Made by a program: the position numbers and the translations under genes
NCBI GenBank assembly: GCA_963755075.1
Contig: CAVWKL010000004.1
Coordinates: 1-7,538, forward strand
DNA length: 7,538 nucleotides
Reading direction: 5' to 3'
Source of the DNA: Roseiarcus sp963755075
GTDB taxonomy: Bacteria; Pseudomonadota; Alphaproteobacteria; Rhizobiales; Beijerinckiaceae
Shown here: one piece after another, positions 5,307-7,538 of the stretch
Numbering within the stretch: position 1 is the first letter of the stretch
Layout of the letters: each line of letters opens with the position of its first letter
The notes under the pieces: model-generated
Database searches by the model: none
Told to the model about the DNA's origin: nothing
The model's input: only the letters and a program-made list of their open reading frames with translations

Positions 5307-5879
5307 GGCTGCGAATTCCGGAGGATACCACGGGCGGTACGTATTCGTATTGCTAGCGCTGCGCCGACCGCGTCGGCTGCAATGCCGCGGGCTGCGCCGC
5401 CGATCATGAAATAGGCGAGAGCTTATCTCTCAATAACCGGAGGGGCGAGCGATCGAATTCGGCCTCCCAAACGACCACCGTCCGATTCCAGAGAGGCGAG
5501 ATTACTCTGGCAACGTCCGGAATGGGCGCAAGGCCGGCGGTCTGCCTATGCCTGGAGCTGGCCGAAAGAAGAAGGTCCGGTCTCGGGCCAGAGAACAAAC
5601 TCTTTGGACATTCTCTCCACGGTCTCGCGGCTTTGGAATAGAACCAGGAGCCTTGCCGAGCCTCGGTCCCCTTGCGCCATTTTCCGCCCCCCCCCATTTG
5701 CCGCGCATGACTACGGTCGATGGCGCTCGCGACATCCGGTCGCAACGCGTGAAGCCCCCTTTCTCTCGCTTTGGCTCGCAAACTAGAGTGCAGGCGTTGG
5801 ACGCTCGGGGCGTCGTTGCGCATTTCGGCGAGTTTCGCAACGTTTGTTAGCTAGGTATCCATTGAGAATGGAACGAGAC
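5307..5879. other. Unassigned stretch before the cysteine peptidase gene
   Basis: I see no supportable gene in this stretch. Several long frames are open on both strands (for example minus 5404-5823 and 5502-5840, plus 5548-5850), but all are rich in Arg, Ser, Pro and Gly, lack motifs and disagree with each other. This is what high GC alone produces. A run of nine C lies at 5687-5695. A perfect 7-bp inverted repeat lies at 5814-5842. The sequence becomes visibly AT-richer from about 5840. Confidence 0.45.
5814..5842 (+). repeat. Inverted repeat upstream of the cysteine peptidase gene
   Basis: CGTTGCG (5814-5820) and CGCAACG (5836-5842) form a perfect 7-bp stem with a 15-nt loop, followed by TTTGTT. 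It ends 37 nt before the chosen start of the peptidase gene. It could be a weak upstream terminator insulating that gene, an operator for a dimeric regulator, or chance. No clear promoter was recognised beside it. Confidence 0.35.
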
Positions 5880-6572
5880 ATGGACAATTATAGTGCCCGT
5901 CGTTCGCATGTAATAGACAATTGCTTGCGCGTTTATCATCAAGGCGGTCTCGATACGTATTGTGGATTTTACGCAATTCTGAATCTTGTAAATTTCGTTA
6001 AATTTAAAAATGAACGTATACATGACTTTATCGGTGCAAATGACTTTGAAGTATTTAAGCGATTTATCGACACGGGTGTATTTCGCGGTTTCTTCCCTGA
6101 AAGACCGTTTGGGGATGGCGGAATAGAGGCACCGATGTTGGTAGAGGCCCTATATCGCGCGCTCTTATGGTCCAATCTTCGCGGAAAGATTACCATTGAG
6201 GAGAACGAATTACTTGATCCTTACAACAAGGACAACCACTATACCTATTTCCGACCCGGAACGGAGAAACCGTTCGTTCCGCCAGCGCGGTCAGACAACG
6301 TTCTTGGGCTGGCCGTAGTCAAAGAAAATCGCGCTGACGTTATTGGACATTGGGTTGTTTTCGTCGGCAAAGGCCAGCTCAAGGATACCGGAATTTCGTG
6401 CAACATTAAATCGCACGGAATTGTGCTTGATTCCGAACGGGGATACAAAAGCTGGAGAATAATTAAGCCATCCGAAGCAAAACGGCGGCAAATCTTGATT
6501 TGCCGTGACGTAGAAGAACGTGAGACTCCGATTGAGTGGATTTATTCATTCGTCTCTCTGAGTTTCGACTAA
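5880..6572 (+). CDS. Papain-like (C39-type) cysteine peptidase, hypothetical
   Basis: This 230-aa protein is soluble, with no signal peptide. The segment QGGLDTYCGFYAILN (residues 21-35) has the Gln-x6-Cys-x6-Asn spacing of papain-fold and C39-like peptidases, with Gln21 as oxyanion helper and Cys28 as nucleophile at the start of a helix. GHWVVFVG (156-163) supplies His157, and GIVLDSERGY (180-189) supplies Asp184, completing a likely triad. No transporter or secretion gene is adjacent, so a bacteriocin-processing role is not supported; an intracellular role is more likely. I chose the ATG at 5880 because GGAA (5870-5873) lies 6 nt upstream. ATG 5868 and TTG 5844 are alternatives. Codons are visibly AT-richer than all neighbours (many AAA, AAT, TTT and ATT), which suggests recent horizontal acquisition. 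I recognise no named family; the active-site reading is inference from pattern. Confidence 0.75.
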   Translation: MDNYSARRSHVIDNCLRVYHQGGLDTYCGFYAILNLVNFVKFKNERIHDFIGANDFEVFKRFIDTGVFRGFFPERPFGDGGIEAPMLVEALYRALLWSNLRGKITIEENELLDPYNKDNHYTYFRPGTEKPFVPPARSDNVLGLAVVKENRADVIGHWVVFVGKGQLKDTGISCNIKSHGIVLDSERGYKSWRIIKPSEAKRRQILICRDVEERETPIEWIYSFVSLSFD

Positions 6573-6825
6573 AGCGCACAGTCTTCGCTCAACGTTGTCG
6601 CAAGCAGCCGGCCCGCTAGCGCCCCGCGCGGTCGATTGCGAATCTCTCAAGACCGAATGTTGGATCAACGGACGCTGGTCCGTCACCCGCCGGGAATTTT
6701 CGGTTGCAAAGCCTCCCCAATTGGATCAAAGCTTCCGCCATGACGTGAGCTGTCCCTCCTCTTCGCCCTGACCGCACGACGCACCGCGTCGCCGCGAGGC
6801 TATTTGTCAGGTCGAGGAGTTCATC

Positions 6826-7155
6826 ATGTCGCAGATCACGATTCATATTCATCCCGAACTCGCAGAGAAGTTGCTGGCAGGCGGCGACGATGGCGCCCGC
6901 GGCGTCGCGGCCTTGTCGCGCCAAGCGATACGCGTCGTCCAAGCTTGCGGTCGCCGCATCGCATACGCGCCTGTCGTTCTGCCGAACGTGGGGAGTTGCG
7001 CTATGAGCGCACACGGCAGCACCCGCGGTCTCATCGTTGAGATCGACCGCCTCGGCACCGCGATCCCCGGACGCGGGGTCGTTCGCGAGACGGTACCGGA
7101 AAGGGAAGGCGGGAAGGTTGAGCTGGCGCGGCGATTGAAGAACAACGGCCGTTGA
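6826..7155 (+). CDS. Small hypothetical protein, 109 aa
   Basis: The gene is chosen over several overlapping minus-strand frames because GAGGAG (6814-6819) lies 6 nt upstream of its ATG, the best ribosome binding site in the window. A strong hairpin also follows its stop. The protein begins MSQITIHIHPELAEKLLAGG, a strand and helix of protein-like quality. It then has Ala/Arg-rich segments and ends in a basic tail (GKVELARRLKNNGR). There are no membrane segments, cysteine clusters or catalytic motifs that I can name. The strand-then-helix N-terminus might suit a small DNA-binding or scaffold protein, but this is not supported further. No family is recognised. Confidence 0.5.
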   Translation: MSQITIHIHPELAEKLLAGGDDGARGVAALSRQAIRVVQACGRRIAYAPVVLPNVGSCAMSAHGSTRGLIVEIDRLGTAIPGRGVVRETVPEREGGKVELARRLKNNGR

Positions 7156-7163
7156 TCCAAATA

Positions 7164-7195
7164 CCCGCATACGCGGCGTCGGCTGCGTATGCGGG
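7164..7195 (+). repeat. Perfect 11-bp hairpin downstream of the 109-aa gene
   Basis: CCCGCATACGC (7164-7174) and GCGTATGCGGG (7185-7195) pair perfectly around a 10-nt loop, starting 9 nt after the TGA at 7153-7155. Position and stem strength suit a transcript end. The + strand lacks a T-tract after the stem, so it would be a stalling or 3'-protecting hairpin rather than a textbook terminator. On the minus strand the stem is followed only by TATTT. Confidence 0.55.
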
Positions 7196-7538
7196 CCTTG
7201 AAAGCATGGACTGCCAACGGGCTATGCCCTTTGTCGGTCGCCCGAGCCTGCATAAATGATGTCGGCTTTCGAGAAACGACCGAAAACGACTGGATGACGC
7301 TGATGGGCGCGAAGCGGAAGTGACTAGCCGGAAGCAGACCCTCAGCTCTACCGCGCGTGGGGTGGCTAACCTGCCGTCCATTCGCCGCCGGCTTGGACCA
7401 TGAAATCGCGCCACTACGCTCCGATCTCTTTGCAGACCGCCACAAGGAAGGTGGCCGGCGCGTACCTAAGTCCGCTGGATGACCGAGATACGCACCGTAA
7501 CCACGCTCCGAAGCAAGCGCGCTGAAATCATAAGCTCG
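7196..7538. other. No gene seen to the end of the window
   Basis: Open minus frames here (6849-7445 and 7031-7414) are Arg/Ser/Pro-rich, lack motifs and conflict with each other and with the 109-aa gene. Plus frames are short. No tRNA, insertion sequence end or clear promoter was found. Confidence 0.5.

Noticed and set aside
5687..5695. Run of nine C as a phase-variation tract
   Set aside because: It lies in no supportable gene and no promoter was recognised around it.
5404..5823. Minus-strand open frame of 139 codons
   Set aside because: Composition is Arg/Ser/Pro-rich with no recognisable segment, and the overlapping frames are equally open, which GC bias explains.
6616..7170. Minus-strand open frame opposite the 109-aa gene
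   Set aside because: It lacks a good ribosome binding site, while the plus-strand gene has GAGGAG at ideal spacing; the frame looks like a GC-driven shadow, though the choice is not certain.
1..7538. CRISPR array, tRNA or insertion sequence
   Set aside because: No regularly spaced repeats, no cloverleaf with a T-loop signature and no transposase frame or terminal repeats were seen by eye.

Overview
The window comes from a GC-rich, coding-dense bacterial chromosome or large accessory element. An exact GTTC-N7-GTTC LexA box, the alphaproteobacterial form of the SOS operator, sits upstream of one gene. Together with the general look of the small proteins, it points to an alphaproteobacterium, most likely in the Rhizobiales sense. 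The mix of short hypothetical genes, a toxin-antitoxin/metallopeptidase pair, phage-like nucleotide enzymes, one AT-richer gene and broken reading frames is typical of an accessory island.

Region 1 (1-1588, + strand): the 3' part of a thymidylate-synthase-superfamily gene, broken by an apparent one-base deletion, followed 3 nt later by a 305-aa protein that I recognise as the alpha-glutamyl/putrescinyl thymine pyrophosphorylase clade 3 family (aGPT-Pplase3). That family was predicted to take part in hypermodification of DNA pyrimidines. The pair looks like the end of an operon for making and elaborating a modified pyrimidine. The synthase carries Asp where thymidylate synthases have the uracil-selecting Asn, which hints at a cytosine nucleotide substrate.

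Region 2 (3419-1585, - strand): a MazG-like/NTP-pyrophosphohydrolase gene, a HigB/RelE-like toxin gene, and a fused HigA-like helix-turn-helix plus ImmA/IrrE zinc metallopeptidase gene whose start overlaps the toxin stop. This operon runs head-on into region 1, and the two terminal genes overlap by 4 bp at their stops. A nucleotide-pool enzyme and a toxin/peptidase pair next to a base-modification pair could be one functional island (inference).

Region 3 (3426-4124): about 700 bases with no convincing gene, apart from a stub ORF ending just before the MazG-like gene. Region 4 (4125-5131): a 171-aa hypothetical protein (- strand) with a Cys-His-Asp pattern, divergent from a 76-aa conserved hypothetical gene. 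The latter has a consensus promoter overlapped by a LexA box, a predicted leaderless mRNA and a clear rho-independent terminator. Region 5 (5070-5879): a small DUF2478-like ORF or remnant, then mostly unassigned sequence.

Region 6 (5880-6572, + strand): a visibly AT-richer gene for a papain/C39-like cysteine peptidase with an apparent Gln-Cys-His-Asp active site, probably acquired horizontally. Region 7 (6826-7538): a small hypothetical gene with a strong ribosome binding site, a perfect 11-bp hairpin after it, and no further gene that I can support.
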